A stretch of DNA of 64,000 bases from an uncultured Pelagibacteraceae bacterium (GTDB lineage Bacteria; Pseudomonadota; Alphaproteobacteria; Pelagibacterales; Pelagibacteraceae). This document shows positions 62,348-64,000 of this stretch, piece after piece. The position numbers were made by a program, and so were the translations under genes. Positions within the stretch are counted from its first letter, which is position 1, and each line of letters begins with the position of its first letter. The stretch spans positions 62,001 to 126,000 of the forward strand of contig CACDIC010000001.1 of NCBI GenBank assembly GCA_902552805.1. Direction: 5' to 3'. The notes under the pieces are model-generated. The model saw only the letters and a program-made list of their open reading frames with translations, did not search any database and was not told the DNA's origin.

Positions 62348-64000
62348 CTACGAAGCCTTCTTCTTCTCTTTTTCGTCAACGATGTGATAAACTGGCACTT
62401 TCTCCAGAGTGAATTTTCCTGTTTTAGGGTCTCTTCTAGAAACAGTTAAACAATGCCAATTTTCATCGTCGAGTTTCATATGATCGCCTCTGTAATAATA
62501 ACCTGGCCAACGAGTTTCCTCTCTAAATAATGTATGCTCTGTTACACATTGTGAGGTTAGAGCTCTGTGTTTAAGCTCCCAAGCTCTCATTAATTGATGA
62601 TAATCTTCAGCTCCCACGTTTTCCAAATCTTCTTGCAACCACTCTAAAAGTTCAAGAGCCCTCTTAAGCATATTGCCGTTCGTCATGTAATTTGAGGTAA
62701 TTCCCCCGACATACTCATCCATAATTTTTTGAAGTCTTTGTAATCCTTGTATTGGAGAAATATAACTTGGTGAAACAGTCCCGCCGGTGATCTCATTTTG
62801 AGCAACTGTATAAGTCTCTAAAGGTTTATAAACTGCCTTTTTAAAATCCTCACATTGTTTATCAGTAACATTTATTCCTTCTGCTTTTTTATCTTCTATA
62901 TATTTAACTGCTGCTTTTGCAGCTAATCTTCCCTCTGTAAAAGAACCTGATGAAAATTTATGAGCACTACCTCCTACAGTATCTCCAGCACCAAAAAGTC
63001 CATCGATTGTAAGCATTCTGTTATAACCCCAGAAATATTCTGGTGGAGATAGATCTTCTGGTCCACTTACCCAAGCTCCAGAACATGTTGCGTGTGATCC
63101 CATCACGTAAGGTTCAGAAGTTGTTAATTCTGGATTTGTATATTTCGGGTCAATATTTTGTGATGCCCAAACTACAGCTTGACCAACAGTCATACCTAAA
63201 AAGTTCTCCCAACCTACTGTTTCTAAATGAGGATCTTGGAAAGCTTCCTTGGTAACCATGTGTATCGGTCCACCACCTGCAGCAACCTCTTGAATAAAGG
63301 CATGGTTTCTCAAACAAGTAGGAGTTGGATGATGATCAATATATTCTCCAACTAATTCTTTAGTTTGCTCATACCATTTTTTCTCATAATTTTCGCCATT
63401 AGCATTTTGTGTATATGTTTTTAAATGTAAAAAGTATGCTCCAACTGGTCCATAACCATCTTTAAATCTGCACAATACAATTCTATTTTCCATTTGGGTC
63501 ATCTTTGCACCTGCTGCAATAGGTAAAGCATAAGCAGATCCATTACTCCAGGGTGCATACCAAGTTCTTCCCATACCTTCTCCAACAGCTCTTGGTTTAA
63601 AAATATGTGATGCTCCACCAGCTGAAACTATAACTGCTTTTGCTCTGAACACATGAAAATCACCTGTTCTCATATTGAAACCAACTGCGCCACCAATTCT
63701 ATTTTCTTGAGACTCATCCATTAACAAATGAGTAATCATTATTCTGTTGTAAATCTTATCTGCAGATTTTTTTGCTGCCTCGGCAACAATTGGCTTATAA
63801 CTTTCTCCATGTATCATTATTTGCCATTTACCTTCTCTTAGATATCTTCCAGTTTTTTCATTTTTCATCATTGGAAGACCCCACTCATCAAACATATGAA
63901 CAGTTGAGTCTACATGACGAGCCATGTCATAACCCAAATCTTCTCTAACCATTCCCATTAAATCATTTCTGGCATACCTTACATGGTCTTCGGGTTGGTT
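62348..64000 (-). CDS. aprA: Adenylylsulfate reductase subunit alpha, 5'-truncated by window edge
   Basis: FAD-containing catalytic subunit of APS reductase, which interconverts sulfite (plus AMP) and APS. The frame runs open past the window edge; 551 codons are present, so the N-terminal FAD-binding Rossmann part is missing. Visible family segments include EDHVRYARNDLMGMVREDL, the HVDSTVHMFDEWGLPM region, VSAGGASHIFKPRAVGEGMGRTWYAPWSNG, and SAHKFSSGSFTEGRLAAKA near the C-terminal third. It lacks the beta subunit here: aprB would be expected just upstream, outside the window. In SAR11 cytosolic AprBA is proposed to oxidise sulfite made by desulfonation, and the xsc/suyAB neighbours agree with that. 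Confidence 0.93.
   Translation of the reverse strand, partial: NQPEDHVRYARNDLMGMVREDLGYDMARHVDSTVHMFDEWGLPMMKNEKTGRYLREGKWQIMIHGESYKPIVAEAAKKSADKIYNRIMITHLLMDESQENRIGGAVGFNMRTGDFHVFRAKAVIVSAGGASHIFKPRAVGEGMGRTWYAPWSNGSAYALPIAAGAKMTQMENRIVLCRFKDGYGPVGAYFLHLKTYTQNANGENYEKKWYEQTKELVGEYIDHHPTPTCLRNHAFIQEVAAGGGPIHMVTKEAFQDPHLETVGWENFLGMTVGQAVVWASQNIDPKYTNPELTTSEPYVMGSHATCSGAWVSGPEDLSPPEYFWGYNRMLTIDGLFGAGDTVGGSAHKFSSGSFTEGRLAAKAAVKYIEDKKAEGINVTDKQCEDFKKAVYKPLETYTVAQNEITGGTVSPSYISPIQGLQRLQKIMDEYVGGITSNYMTNGNMLKRALELLEWLQEDLENVGAEDYHQLMRAWELKHRALTSQCVTEHTLFREETRWPGYYYRGDHMKLDDENWHCLTVSRRDPKTGKFTLEKVPVYHIVDEKEKKKAS

Overview
The window looks like a chromosome segment of a SAR11-type marine alphaproteobacterium (Pelagibacterales). 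The evidence is very AT-rich DNA (roughly 30% GC by eye), Lys/Asn/Ile-rich proteins, intergenic gaps of a few bases with many 1, 4 or 8 bp stop/start overlaps, and alphaproteobacterial gene order: nuoA-N, birA, coaX, RNase J, a DUF1467 gene, proS, lolC, lolD, dnaE. The sulfur and TRAP-transport genes on the right also fit that group. No insertion sequence, prophage, CRISPR array or rRNA gene was found.

Layout. 1-2065 (+): the 3' part of lexA and gltX. 2042-13775 (-): a translation and cell-envelope operon led by a structured leader RNA: rpsB, tsf, frr, uppS, cdsA, dxr, bamA, ompH, fabZ, lpxD, lpxA, lpxI, lpxB. 13831-37803 (-): a very long co-directional block read from tRNA-Val and tRNA-Asp through all 14 complex I genes, then birA, coaX, rnj, DUF1467, proS, lolC, lolD and dnaE. 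37882-43983 (-): tRNA-Leu, tig, clpP, clpX, lon and a 39-residue membrane microprotein, which together form a protein folding and proteolysis operon.

44064-47571: a mosaic of small or poorly known genes: DUF1289, microproteins, a histidine phosphatase, a uracil-DNA glycosylase, a YbgC thioesterase and a DUF3047 protein. 47568-52917 (-): a transport cluster with an SDR dehydrogenase, an NCS1 permease and a TRAP transporter (dctP-dctQ-dctM) that has an intrinsic terminator between dctP and dctQ. 53049-57297 (+): a GMC oxidoreductase, a TerC-like protein, a second SDR, an M23 peptidase, a second 39-residue microprotein and a secreted unknown.

57325-64000: an organosulfonate and sulfite module. 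Xsc (-) and SuyAB (+) release sulfite from sulfoacetaldehyde and sulfolactate. A TauE-type exporter can remove it, and AprA, the catalytic subunit of APS reductase (truncated by the window edge), can oxidise it. Two unrecognised genes lie between aprA and tauE.

The best candidates for something undescribed are: (a) two 39-residue membrane microproteins, far apart, that share a C-terminal motif aligned position by position; (b) the two unknown genes inside the aprA-tauE operon; (c) a 41-residue, strongly basic microprotein with no acidic residue. The rpsB leader shows a clear pseudoknot, but it belongs to a type already reported for Pelagibacter. Notable absences are pyrH between tsf and frr, and rseP between dxr and bamA.
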